DNA of 64,000 nucleotides, from positions 1-64,000 of the forward strand of contig JBDHKD010000005.1 in the NCBI GenBank assembly GCA_039586575.1, given 5' to 3'. Origin of the DNA: G020344215 sp039586575. Its GTDB lineage: Bacteria; Gemmatimonadota; Gemmatimonadetes; Palauibacterales; KS3-K002. A program made the translations under genes and the position numbers. This document shows, piece by piece, positions 16,497 through 24,919 of this stretch. The notes under the pieces are model-generated. The model made no database searches. It had not been told where the DNA came from and saw only the letters and a program-made list of their open reading frames with translations. Every line of letters begins with the position of its first letter. Position 1 is the first letter of the stretch.

Positions 16497-19400
16497 CTAC
16501 TCTTGGAGTGACGCGACGAGCGAGTCGACGTTGGGCAGCGAGCCGCGATAGCCGAGGTAGCGGGCGAGACGCCGGAGCTCTGGCCAGTCGTAGGGATCGA
16601 TGGTGTAGGCCACCTGAAGGTTCCCTTCACCACCGCCGCGGACGCCGATCATGCGCTGCATGAGCGCTTGGCTGCGGAGCGCGCCGGCATCATCTCGGTA
16701 CTTGTAGAACAGGTCATCGTAAGTGAGGGCGGCCTCGGACAACCGGTCGTCCCAGGCATGCCGGTCACCCAGCAGACGCAGGCGCTCGCGCTCTGTGAGG
16801 CGCTCGGCGAAGCGCCAGGCGTTCTCGAGGGCGCTGCGAGCGGACCGACGCTGGCCGTTCATAGCATGGGCCTCGGCGAGCAGGCGGTGAGCCATGGCAA
16901 AGGTGGAGTCGATGGAAGCGGCGCGACGGGCCGCGGTGACCGCCTCGGTGTAGCGCCCGGCGAGGTAATGGATGCGCGCCTCTGCATAAGCGGTGAGGGC
17001 ATCGTCCGAGGTGGACAGCACCTGGGTCGGGGGCAGGGTCGCTGCGATGTCGTCACCGGGCTCACCGAGGCGGCGACGCACCGCGCGTGTCAGGCCGGAG
17101 AGCGTCTCCAGCGTATTGGCCTCACCCGACACGGCGGCGGCAACGCCGTACAGCGTGTCGCCGACAGCATTGAACACCTGGAGTCGGACGCTGTCGACAC
17201 CTTCGTGGAGGGTGACCCGGCCGGCGACCACGGCGGCGTATCCGTTGGCGGCGGCCAAGGCGAGGGCCTCTTCCATGGGCAGCGTCTCCAGCCTCCTGCC
17301 GAGTTCGCGCCGCAGCGCCACGAGCGCCCGCTCGTGCGGCACGACGTAGAAGAACCGGGCCTGGCGGAGATCGGCCTCCAACGCCAGCGACAACGCCTGG
17401 GCCGGCACGCCGTCGCTGGCCGCGCTCCGGCTCTCGCCCTCGGGGCCTTCGACTCGTACGTCGGCCACCAGCAACCACTCGCCGGACTCTTCGAGCAGCG
17501 GTCCGGAGAACATCCCGGCGATCCTCGAGACGCCGGTCTCGACAAAAGATGGCGTGCGGATCGTCACACGGGGCAGCGAGACCCGAGGCAGCGAAGGCGT
17601 CTGCACATCGGGCAGCCGCGACGGCAGATCCTCCGTCAGCCCACGCACCATACCGATGGCGCGCGGGCCGTACACCACCGCGAGCCCGACGACGGCGAGG
17701 CCGACGGGAGCCCACCAGAAGCGCCGCAACGCGGGTCCGATGGACGGCGCTCGGCGACGAACCCGCTTCTTACGAGGTGGCGTGACCTCAACCAGCGGGA
17801 CCTCGGCGGCCGCCGCCGCGTAATCGACGGCAGGTGCTTCTTCTACCGGCGGCTCCACGAAGACCGGCGATTCGACGGGGGAGGTCGCGGGCCTGGGCGC
17901 GGGCTTGCGAGTCGGCGGCGGCCGAGCGGGCTCCTCCCAGGGCGGCGAAGCCGGCTCGAGCGGCTCGGCCTTGCCCTTTCTCTTGGCTTGCTTGGCCTCC
18001 TTGGCCCTCTCGGCTCTCTTGGCTTTCTCGCTCTGCCGGGCTGCCTTGGCTGCCGCCTTCCGGGCTCGTGTGTCGGCCTTCGCCTGCGTCTTGGCGCGTG
18101 CCTTGTCGGCACGCGACACGGCCGCCCGCTTCTTGGCCGCTCTGGCCGACCCGACCGCCGAGCGACTGCGGCCTGCCAGAGCCTTGAGCCCGCGACCTGC
18201 CAGCTGCAGGCCGATCACGGTCGCGCCGGCCAGCAGCTTGACCGCGGCGACGACCGCCTGCAGCACCGCGGTGCGCACCGGCTCCAGGTCGCTCCACCAC
18301 TGCCGGAGCTGGGGTCCCCACGGCTTGCGCACCGAAGTGACCTCGTGGCGGACCCCGGTCGGGCCGACGTCGGAGTAGGCGGCCGCCGCTTTCCGCGCCT
18401 CCTTCAGCCACTCGTCGTCCTTGAGGGAGCGCTTGCGCTTCGGGGTGGTCGTCGGCCCCGGCTTGTCGGCGAGAACCGATCCGGCGGCCGGGCCGCCCGG
18501 TTTGGGCGGCGGCGGACCCGGCTTCGACGCAGGCGTTATGTCGAATTCGTCGGTCGAGGCGATATCGACGATTTCTTTCCACGCCTCTTCCCGCTTCCCC
18601 GGTGTGTCGGGCACCGTCTTGTCCATCGGCACAGCCGAACCGGCCTGGAAACCGTCGATGGTCCCGGCGCTCGGCTTCGCCGGCTCGATGGGTGTCGGCT
18701 CTATATCGAAATCGGGAACGCTGGGGTCCGCCGGTGGTGGTGGCGGCGGTGGTGATGCGACCCGGCGCTTGACCCCCGGCGGTAGTGGCGGCGGCTTGAT
18801 CTTACCGTCGGCGATATCGCGCAGCACCTTGTGCTTCGCGACCATCTCCTTCACGAGGTCCGCCGGTTGTCCGATCCCCGACTCCTTGAGCCGCTCGATA
18901 TAGTCGGCGTAGGCGCGGGCGGCATCATCGTTTTGTCCCGAATCGGCGAGCGCCCCCAGTAGGCCTGCCACCGCCTCCGGCCGCATCGGTGCTCGCGCCA
19001 CCAGTACGCGCCACCAGTCCGCAGCCGACTCCCATCTTCGGCGGCGTTCCGCATCGTGAGCTGCGGCGAGCATGGCGTGGCTCCAGGCGCGCTTCAAGCG
19101 GCCGCGCTCCTTCGCCGCCCACTCGTCGAACGCTGGCGCTCCCGACTGGAATCCCTCCAAGAACTCGCCGTTGTAGAGCTCGGCCACCTGACGCGCGTGG
19201 CCGCCATCGATGGCGGTATCGACTTCCCGCGTGTCTATAGTGACGCCGCCAAACGCCTCGATCGTTTCGGCGGTCAGCCGGACGTTGGTCCCAGGAACGT
19301 TCTCGCGCAGCCAAGTAACGGCCCGCGTCAGCGCCTCCATCTCCTTTCCATCATCCTGGCCCCGGCCCAAGAGCTCGATGACCTCGGACGGATGCATCGG

Positions 19401-19586
19401 GCGACGTTCGTGGAAGAGATAGATCAGGAGGGCGAGGTGTTTCGGCCCCAGCTTCGACGTCTCGTCAACGCCCTGGCGCACGAGCTGCACGCCACCCAGC
19501 GTGATCAGCTCGGTGGCCTTACCGCCGCCCGCGCGCGCCTTGCCGCCGCGACCGGCTTCAGACGGTCCGCGCCCGGGGCTGTTCAT
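16497..19586 (-). CDS. Membrane-spanning winged-helix/BTAD and TPR protein (candidate one-component regulator)
   Basis: From ATG 19586 the protein is 1029 residues. A TTG further upstream is possible, and no ribosome-binding site is clear for either. Residues about 26-120 look like an OmpR/SARP-type winged helix (ITLGGVQLV, GPKHLALLIYLFHERR). Residues about 125-260 form a helical bacterial-activator-like (BTAD) region. A proline-rich linker follows, then a Lys/Ala/Arg-rich stretch at about 480-540 and one membrane helix at about 623-641 (FWWAPVGLAVVGLAVVYG). The outer part has a FlgO-like beta/alpha region (EWLLVADVRVEGPEG) and C-terminal TPRs (AYAEARIHYLAGRYTEAV). A cytoplasmic DNA-binding head and periplasmic sensor tail are inferred from this order. 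The DUF6941-like gene follows. Confidence 0.8.
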   Translation of the reverse strand: MNSPGRGPSEAGRGGKARAGGGKATELITLGGVQLVRQGVDETSKLGPKHLALLIYLFHERRPMHPSEVIELLGRGQDDGKEMEALTRAVTWLRENVPGTNVRLTAETIEAFGGVTIDTREVDTAIDGGHARQVAELYNGEFLEGFQSGAPAFDEWAAKERGRLKRAWSHAMLAAAHDAERRRRWESAADWWRVLVARAPMRPEAVAGLLGALADSGQNDDAARAYADYIERLKESGIGQPADLVKEMVAKHKVLRDIADGKIKPPPLPPGVKRRVASPPPPPPPADPSVPDFDIEPTPIEPAKPSAGTIDGFQAGSAVPMDKTVPDTPGKREEAWKEIVDIASTDEFDITPASKPGPPPPKPGGPAAGSVLADKPGPTTTPKRKRSLKDDEWLKEARKAAAAYSDVGPTGVRHEVTSVRKPWGPQLRQWWSDLEPVRTAVLQAVVAAVKLLAGATVIGLQLAGRGLKALAGRSRSAVGSARAAKKRAAVSRADKARAKTQAKADTRARKAAAKAARQSEKAKRAERAKEAKQAKRKGKAEPLEPASPPWEEPARPPPTRKPAPRPATSPVESPVFVEPPVEEAPAVDYAAAAAEVPLVEVTPPRKKRVRRRAPSIGPALRRFWWAPVGLAVVGLAVVYGPRAIGMVRGLTEDLPSRLPDVQTPSLPRVSLPRVTIRTPSFVETGVSRIAGMFSGPLLEESGEWLLVADVRVEGPEGESRSAASDGVPAQALSLALEADLRQARFFYVVPHERALVALRRELGRRLETLPMEEALALAAANGYAAVVAGRVTLHEGVDSVRLQVFNAVGDTLYGVAAAVSGEANTLETLSGLTRAVRRRLGEPGDDIAATLPPTQVLSTSDDALTAYAEARIHYLAGRYTEAVTAARRAASIDSTFAMAHRLLAEAHAMNGQRRSARSALENAWRFAERLTERERLRLLGDRHAWDDRLSEAALTYDDLFYKYRDDAGALRSQALMQRMIGVRGGGEGNLQVAYTIDPYDWPELRRLARYLGYRGSLPNVDSLVASLQE

Positions 19587-19795
19587 GGCCGATGGTGCAC
19601 AATTCTGCCTGTCTGCGGGGGAAGTCCGTGGACCCGGGGTGGCACCCCCCGTGGGGGCTCGGAAGTCCCCCAAGTATAAGCAATCAAACCCGTTCTCGCT
19701 ATCGTGCGGACCGCCCCGGCGCCGACTTCGGCCGCACCCGGGCTCCCGACCGGTCTCCCGGAACTTGAAGCCAGGCGCGCGGTTCCGCCGCCCTC

Positions 19796-19824
19796 TTGGA
19801 GAAGCGTCAAGACTTTCTTACCAT
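19796..19824 (+). promoter_or_regulatory. Possible promoter of the thioredoxin-like gene
   Basis: TTGGAG (19796-19801), 17 nt, TACCAT (19819-19824) is the best sigma70-like pair in the 320-bp divergent gap 19587-19906. It would start transcription near 19831, about 76 nt ahead of the ATG. Both hexamers are imperfect. Nothing else in that gap is recognisable. Confidence 0.3.
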
Positions 19825-19906
19825 AACCTGGTGCGTCTGTTCCGGTTAGAGCGCAGCGGCCCGGTGCCGCGCCCCGACTCTACACACATAAGCCAGCCGA
19901 GACATC

Positions 19907-20470
19907 ATGCAAACCCTGACACGCGAGCGATTCGAGAGCGGCTTGACCTACGCCGAGTACTGTCAGTCAGTCGAGAAACACCAGGGTCTGTGGAACGGCG
20001 TCTACGAGCAAACCACGATCCCCGAGGATGCCGCGTCGCGCTTGCATGAGTTGCCCGGCCGACGCCTGGTCGCCGTGCTGGCCGAGGACTGGTGCGGCGA
20101 CGCGGCGTCGCTCGTTCCCATCCTGGCGAAGCTGGCCGACTCCGCGCCTGAGATGGTCAAGCTCCGCGTGCTCGAGCGCGACGAGAACCACGACATCATG
20201 GACCGCTATCTGAGCCATGGAGGCCGCTCGATCCCCATCGCGATCGTGATGGACGAGCAATTGAATCTACTCGGCTGGTGGGGTCCGCGACCGGCGCCCG
20301 CTCAGGCGATCTTCAGGCAGAAGATCAGGGAGTTTCGGGCCGGCAGGCTCAAAGACAAGAAGGAAGAGGTGAACAAGCCGGTACTGCGCTGGTACCGTAA
20401 GGACCGCGGACGCCACACGATCGACGAGTTTCTGATGGTGCTGGAGCGAGGTGGCGAGCTGCGCGCTTAG
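19907..20470 (+). CDS. Thioredoxin-family protein (Thioredoxin_9-like)
   Basis: The 187-residue cytoplasmic protein has a thioredoxin fold in which the usual CxxC is replaced by a single cysteine in LAEDWCGDAASLVPIL (residues about 58-73), followed by RSIPIAIVMDEQLN with the cis-proline. This is the pattern of the Thioredoxin_9 family, whose members use one cysteine and whose function is poorly known. The C-terminus adds a basic helical extension (RLKDKKEEVNKP). It is transcribed divergently from the large regulator candidate and converges on the M19 dipeptidase gene, with 30 bp between stops. Confidence 0.88.
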   Translation: MQTLTRERFESGLTYAEYCQSVEKHQGLWNGVYEQTTIPEDAASRLHELPGRRLVAVLAEDWCGDAASLVPILAKLADSAPEMVKLRVLERDENHDIMDRYLSHGGRSIPIAIVMDEQLNLLGWWGPRPAPAQAIFRQKIREFRAGRLKDKKEEVNKPVLRWYRKDRGRHTIDEFLMVLERGGELRA

Positions 20471-20500
20471 CGGGAAGGCACGGCGCTGGGCCGCGAGCGT

Positions 20501-21628
20501 TCAACGCACCGCCGCCTCCGCGTCCGCCAAGACGCGGAGTATGTTGCCACCCAAGATCTTCTCCACTTCCGCATCGCCGTAACCGCGGCGTAGCAGCTCC
20601 TCGGTGATCGCCGGGTACTTCGAGACATCTTCCAGACCCTCGGGCGTCAGCGGCACACCGTCGAAGTCGGAACCGAGCCCGACGTGATCCGCCCCCACCG
20701 TCCGAACGATATGGTCGATGTGATCGACCAGGTGGGCCACGGTCCCGCGCGGTATCGGACTGCTCGCCCACCACTCCTTCCAAGCTCGCTCCACCGCAGC
20801 GTCGTCGTCCCCGAACTTGGCGCGCAGCTCGTGCTCCAGCTGGAACATGTTGCGGACGACGGGTGCCGCCTCCGGCACGACGAAGCCCGAGAAGAAGTTC
20901 ACCATCACCATGCCGCCGCCCGCCGCGATCTCTCGCAGTGTCCCGTCCGCTATGTTCCGAGCATGATCGTTGACAGCGCGCGCCCCACTGTGCGAAGCGA
21001 TAATCGGCGCCCGGCTCACACGCAGCACATGCATCATCGCCGCGTCAGACACGTGCGAGATGTCGACCAGCATGCCCTGCCGGTTCATCTCGCGCACCAC
21101 CTCTTCGCCGAACCCGCTCAGTCCCCCGTGCCGGGGCTCATCGGTCGCCGAGTCCGCCCAGGCGTTGGTGGTGGAGTGCGTCAGGGTCATGTAGCGCACG
21201 CCCAGCTCGCGGAACCTGCGCAGCGTGTCGAGTGAGTTCTCGATCGCGTGCCCGCCCTCGACCGCCATCAGGATGGCGACCTTCCCCGTTCCGGCGATCC
21301 GACGGACATCCGCCGCCGTGACGGCCAGCTCCAGCTCCGCGTAGGTCCTTATCGCCTGTTGGATAACGTCGATCAGCTCGAGGGCGACGCGATCGGCACC
21401 ACGACCTTCATACGATGAGGGCACGTAGGCGGCCAGGAACTGGGCATCGATTCCGCCCTCACGCAACCGGGGGATGTCGGTGTGGCCGCTCTCCTGGCGC
21501 GTCGCGAGATCGAATCGCCCGAGGTCGGAATCGAACTCGGCGCGCAGCCGCCACGGGAGGTCGTTGTGGCCGTCGATCACCAGCGCCCGTTCGTGCAGCG
21601 CCGCTGCTCTCTCGCTGATTGTCGGCAC
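20501..21628 (-). CDS. Membrane-type dipeptidase (peptidase family M19)
   Basis: The 375-residue dizinc dipeptidase of the renal dipeptidase family cleaves dipeptides, including some with a C-terminal D-residue. Zinc ligands are seen in VIDGHNDLPWRLR, the bridging Glu in MAVEGGHAIE, and His residues in LVDISHVSD and IIASHSGARAV, with GLGSDFDG near the C-terminus. There is no signal peptide. The GTG start overlaps the stop of the upstream GTPase gene by 1 bp (TAGTG), so translation is coupled. A D-Ala-containing dipeptide substrate from wall turnover is possible but unproven. Confidence 0.93.
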   Translation of the reverse strand: MPTISERAAALHERALVIDGHNDLPWRLRAEFDSDLGRFDLATRQESGHTDIPRLREGGIDAQFLAAYVPSSYEGRGADRVALELIDVIQQAIRTYAELELAVTAADVRRIAGTGKVAILMAVEGGHAIENSLDTLRRFRELGVRYMTLTHSTTNAWADSATDEPRHGGLSGFGEEVVREMNRQGMLVDISHVSDAAMMHVLRVSRAPIIASHSGARAVNDHARNIADGTLREIAAGGGMVMVNFFSGFVVPEAAPVVRNMFQLEHELRAKFGDDDAAVERAWKEWWASSPIPRGTVAHLVDHIDHIVRTVGADHVGLGSDFDGVPLTPEGLEDVSKYPAITEELLRRGYGDAEVEKILGGNILRVLADAEAAVR

Positions 21629-22956
21629 TACTCTCCGATCGCCTTTCTAATCAGCTCATCCAATTCCTCCGGCTCAGCCGGTGCGAGGTCGTAGGTGACG
21701 CGCACCGTCGGCTTGTCGATATCGATGAGTCGGGCCAGATCGATGGGTGTGCCGATGACGACGACTTCGGCGTCCGAGTTGCGGATCGTCTCCGCCAGTT
21801 CGTCGATCTGCTCGTCGCTATAGCCCATCGCCGGCAGCACGGGTCCGGTGGCCGAGTACTTCTCGAACGTCTCGACGATCGAGCCGACGGCGAAGGGCCG
21901 CGGGTCGACCAGCTCCTTGGCGCCGTGCGCCTGTGCAGCGAGGCTCGCCGCGCCTAGCCGCAACTCGCCGTGCGTGAGGCTCGGCCCGTCTTCAACCGCC
22001 AGCACCCGCTTCCCCTTCAGAGCCTCGGGGTCCGCCACGCTCAGCGGCGAGCGTGCGGCGAAGACGCGCGCTCTCGGGTTGGCCATCGCGATGTTGCGGC
22101 GCACGGTCTCGACGTCCTCGGCGGAGGCCGACCCGACTTTGTTGATGATGACCGCATCCGCCATGCGCAGGTTGGCCTCGCCCGGGTGATAATTCAACTC
22201 GTGCCCGGGCCGAAACGGATCGGCGACGACGATGTGCAGGTTCGGGCGATAGAACGGCAAGTCATTGTTGCCGCCGTCCCAGAGAACGACATCTCCATCG
22301 TTTTCCGCCGCGCGCAGGATGGCCTCGTAGTCTACACCGGCGTAGACGATCGTACCGCTCTTCAGGTGCGACTCATACTCCTCGCGCTCCTCGATGGTCG
22401 CATCGTGGCGCTCCAGGTCGGCGTACGTTTCGTACCGCTGCACGCGCTGCTTCGCCAGATCACCGTACGGCATCGGGTGACGAACCACGACCGGCTTGCG
22501 ACCCAGCCGGCGCAGCCGCTCGACCACGTAACGCGTCGTCTGGCTCTTGCCGGCGCCGGTCCGCACGGCGCAGACGGCGATCACCGGGTGCTTCGAATCC
22601 AGTTGCGTCTGCCGCGGCCCGAGCAGCATGAAACCGGCTCCCGCGGCGAGGCAGCGGCTGGCCAGGTGCATGACATGCTGGTGCGATACGTCGGAGTACG
22701 AGAAGGTGCAGAAATCGACGGACTCATCTCTGACTATCTCTTCCAACTCTTCTTCCGACAGGATCGGCACGCCGTCAGGGTAGTCGGCGCCGGCGATGGC
22801 CGCCGGGTAGAGCCGATCCTCGATGTTCGGTATCTGGGTCGCCGTGAAGGCGACGACCTTATAGTCGGGGTTGCCCCGGAAATAGGTGTTGAAATCATGG
22901 AAATCGCGCCCGGCGGCGCCCAGGATGATGACTCGTGGTCGTCCTTTGTCTGGCAT
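21628..22956 (-). CDS. Predicted GTPase related to cyclic 2,3-diphosphoglycerate synthetase
   Basis: The 442-residue protein has an N-terminal nucleotide-binding fold (RVIILGAAGRDFHDFN) and a P-loop segment AVRTGAGKSQTTRYVVERL in the middle. NDLPFYRPNLHIVVADP, PGEANLRMADAVIINK and a C-terminal domain with EVVVIGTPIDLARLI follow. This layout matches the bacterial relatives of archaeal cyclic 2,3-diphosphoglycerate synthetase. The archaeal enzyme makes the compatible solute cDPG from 2,3-bisphosphoglycerate. Whether this homologue does so is unknown, although apgM lies two genes upstream on the same strand. Its stop overlaps the dipeptidase start. Confidence 0.85.
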   Translation of the reverse strand: MPDKGRPRVIILGAAGRDFHDFNTYFRGNPDYKVVAFTATQIPNIEDRLYPAAIAGADYPDGVPILSEEELEEIVRDESVDFCTFSYSDVSHQHVMHLASRCLAAGAGFMLLGPRQTQLDSKHPVIAVCAVRTGAGKSQTTRYVVERLRRLGRKPVVVRHPMPYGDLAKQRVQRYETYADLERHDATIEEREEYESHLKSGTIVYAGVDYEAILRAAENDGDVVLWDGGNNDLPFYRPNLHIVVADPFRPGHELNYHPGEANLRMADAVIINKVGSASAEDVETVRRNIAMANPRARVFAARSPLSVADPEALKGKRVLAVEDGPSLTHGELRLGAASLAAQAHGAKELVDPRPFAVGSIVETFEKYSATGPVLPAMGYSDEQIDELAETIRNSDAEVVVIGTPIDLARLIDIDKPTVRVTYDLAPAEPEELDELIRKAIGE

Positions 22957-23013
22957 AACTCCTCTTTCGCGGTTTGTCTGCCCTGCCGGGCAGGATGTGA
23001 TCTTTGCTGACCG

Positions 23014-23679
23014 CTAGACTCCCAGCCATTCCGCCAACTCTGCCAAGTCGGCGACTACCCGCACCGGCTTCAACCCCTCCGCCAGCTCCTCCCCCTTCCG
23101 GTTCACCCACACGGCGTCGATGCCCAGTTCACTCGCCGGGCGGATGTCGTGAAACTGACTCTGCGCGGCATGTAGGAGGCGCTCGCGATCTCCATCCACT
23201 CGCCCGAGCGCCGAGTGGAAGTGCGCGTGCCCCGGTTTGTAGCTCCGGACCTCTTGGGCGGTGACGGTCCAGTCGAATGCGACGCCGATCCGAGCGATCG
23301 TCGCCTGCAACAGGTCGTCGTCGATGTTCGAGAGGATCGCCACCTTGAAGCGCGACTTCAGCCGCTCGAGCGCCGGGCGTGTATCAGCGAAGAGCGGCCA
23401 ATCGGGCAACGCTTCGACGAGAAAGCCGGTCTGCTCCCGAGTCAGCGGCCAACCGAGTCGCTCGGCCACCCCGCGCTCGACGGCGGCGAGCACTTCTCGG
23501 TAGGAACGGTAGGTGGCCGACTGCACCTGCGGCTCCACCTCGTGGTAGGCGGCGATCATATCGGCCGGCTCGAGCGTCACGCCGGCGCCGCTCGCCGCTC
23601 CCCCGAATGCCCCGGCGATCCCAGCCTCCCAGTCGACCAGCGTCCCATAGCAATCGAAGCTCAGCGTGTCCCAGCTCAT
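23014..23679 (-). CDS. HAD-superfamily hydrolase, haloacid dehalogenase type II-like
   Basis: From the ATG at 23679 the protein is 221 residues. An upstream ATG would overlap apgM and add non-family sequence. HAD motifs are SFDCYGTLVDWE (nucleophile Asp), ILSNIDDDLL (motif II Ser), RSYKPGHAHF (motif III Lys) and HAAQSQFHDIRPASELGIDAVWVNR. The long cap between motifs I and II fits the 2-haloacid dehalogenase subfamily, although many such proteins are phosphatases of unknown substrate. The gene begins 13 bp after the apgM stop. Confidence 0.9.
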   Translation of the reverse strand: MSWDTLSFDCYGTLVDWEAGIAGAFGGAASGAGVTLEPADMIAAYHEVEPQVQSATYRSYREVLAAVERGVAERLGWPLTREQTGFLVEALPDWPLFADTRPALERLKSRFKVAILSNIDDDLLQATIARIGVAFDWTVTAQEVRSYKPGHAHFHSALGRVDGDRERLLHAAQSQFHDIRPASELGIDAVWVNRKGEELAEGLKPVRVVADLAELAEWLGV

Positions 23680-23692
23680 CGGATCCCGGTGA

Positions 23693-24898
23693 CTAGGCCC
23701 CGAACTTAGCGAGGCGCTCGGCATGCGCGAGCGCTAACGGCATCAAGTCCTCCGATCGGCACAATCCGCCCTCGCCGGTCCGGCACCAGCGCTCGCCGAA
23801 CTTCTCTGCCGCATCGCGTCGGCAGAGGGGCGACCACAGCAAGAAGGGCACCGGGTGCCAGCTGTGGCTTCTGAGGGCGGCCGGAGTGGAGTGGTCGCCG
23901 GTGACGAGGATGACGTCGGGAACCAGGCCAGCGACACGGGGCACATACCCGTCGATCATTTCGATCACCGCGACCTTCTTGTCGAAATCGCCGTCCTCAC
24001 CGGCCTTGTCGGTCTCCTTCACGTGGACGAAGGCGAAGTCGTAGTTGAGCCAGACGCGCTCGAGCGCAGCGAAAAGGTCGTCGCGCTGGGGACCGACCTC
24101 GACCGCATCCATGCCGAGGAGCTTCGCCACGCCCCGGTACATGGGATACTGCGCTAGCGCCACCGAGCGCAGGCCGAAGACCTCCGGGAAGAGCGGCCAA
24201 TCAGGCTTCCGGGCGAAGCCACGCAACGTCACCATGTTTGCCGGCTCTTCGCCAGCCAGTCGCTTGCGCGCCTCTTCCACGAACCGGCGAACCAGCGCGG
24301 CGGTCGGCTCGGCCTGCGGTGCGCTGGCGGTGGCGTCGAGCGGCGGCACGCCGGTATGGCCGGGATCGGTGTCCGTCACACCTTCGGTCAGCCCCTCGCC
24401 ACGCAGAACCAGCAGGAAGCGGTGCTCGCGGACCGGCTCGACGAAAAGCTCCACACCTGGCAGCTCGATCTCGCCGAGCTCGGCGCAGAGCTCGGCACAG
24501 CGCTCGGTGGGGATGCGGCCGGCGCGCCGGTCCGTGATGCTCCCGGCGGCATCCACCGTGCAGAAGTTGCCTCGCGCGGCCAGGTCGTTCGGCCCCAACT
24601 CGAAGTCGATGCCCAGCGCCTCGAGCACGCCGCGCCCGATCTGGTAGCGCAGTGAGTCATAGCCGAACAGCCCGATGTGCCCCGGCCCGCTGCCCGGCGT
24701 GATCCCCGGGCCCACCGGTTGATGCAGCCCGACGATGCCCTCGGCGGCCAGTCGATCGAGATTCGGCGTGTCGGCCGCTTCCAGCTCGGTCGGTCCACCG
24801 GGCTCGATCGGCAGGCCGCCCAGCCCGTCGAGGACGAGCAGCAGGATCTTGGTCTCAGCAGGCGTCAGTAATCCGTGTATCAGTTCCAAGTCTGCCAT
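23693..24898 (-). CDS. apgM: 2,3-bisphosphoglycerate-independent phosphoglycerate mutase, archaeal type
   Basis: The 401-residue alkaline-phosphatase-superfamily enzyme interconverts 3- and 2-phosphoglycerate with two metal ions. Family marks are LLLVLDGLGGLP with a metal-binding Asp, EAADTPNLDRLAAEG, the active-site region TPGSGPGHIGLFGYD, DTDPGH, FVHVKETDKAGEDGDF and ILVTGDHSTPA. It starts 22 bp after the secreted M20 peptidase gene and is followed by the HAD and GTPase genes. It may serve glycolysis together with pyk. Confidence 0.95.
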   Translation of the reverse strand: MADLELIHGLLTPAETKILLLVLDGLGGLPIEPGGPTELEAADTPNLDRLAAEGIVGLHQPVGPGITPGSGPGHIGLFGYDSLRYQIGRGVLEALGIDFELGPNDLAARGNFCTVDAAGSITDRRAGRIPTERCAELCAELGEIELPGVELFVEPVREHRFLLVLRGEGLTEGVTDTDPGHTGVPPLDATASAPQAEPTAALVRRFVEEARKRLAGEEPANMVTLRGFARKPDWPLFPEVFGLRSVALAQYPMYRGVAKLLGMDAVEVGPQRDDLFAALERVWLNYDFAFVHVKETDKAGEDGDFDKKVAVIEMIDGYVPRVAGLVPDVILVTGDHSTPAALRSHSWHPVPFLLWSPLCRRDAAEKFGERWCRTGEGGLCRSEDLMPLALAHAERLAKFGA

Positions 24899-24919
24899 CG
24901 GTCTCGACCCTTCGATTGT

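Noticed and set aside
16668..18755. 700-codon plus-strand open frame antisense to the winged-helix/TPR gene
   Set aside because: It is Arg/Gly-rich low complexity caused by the GC-rich opposite gene. The minus-strand reading has clear domains and a membrane helix.
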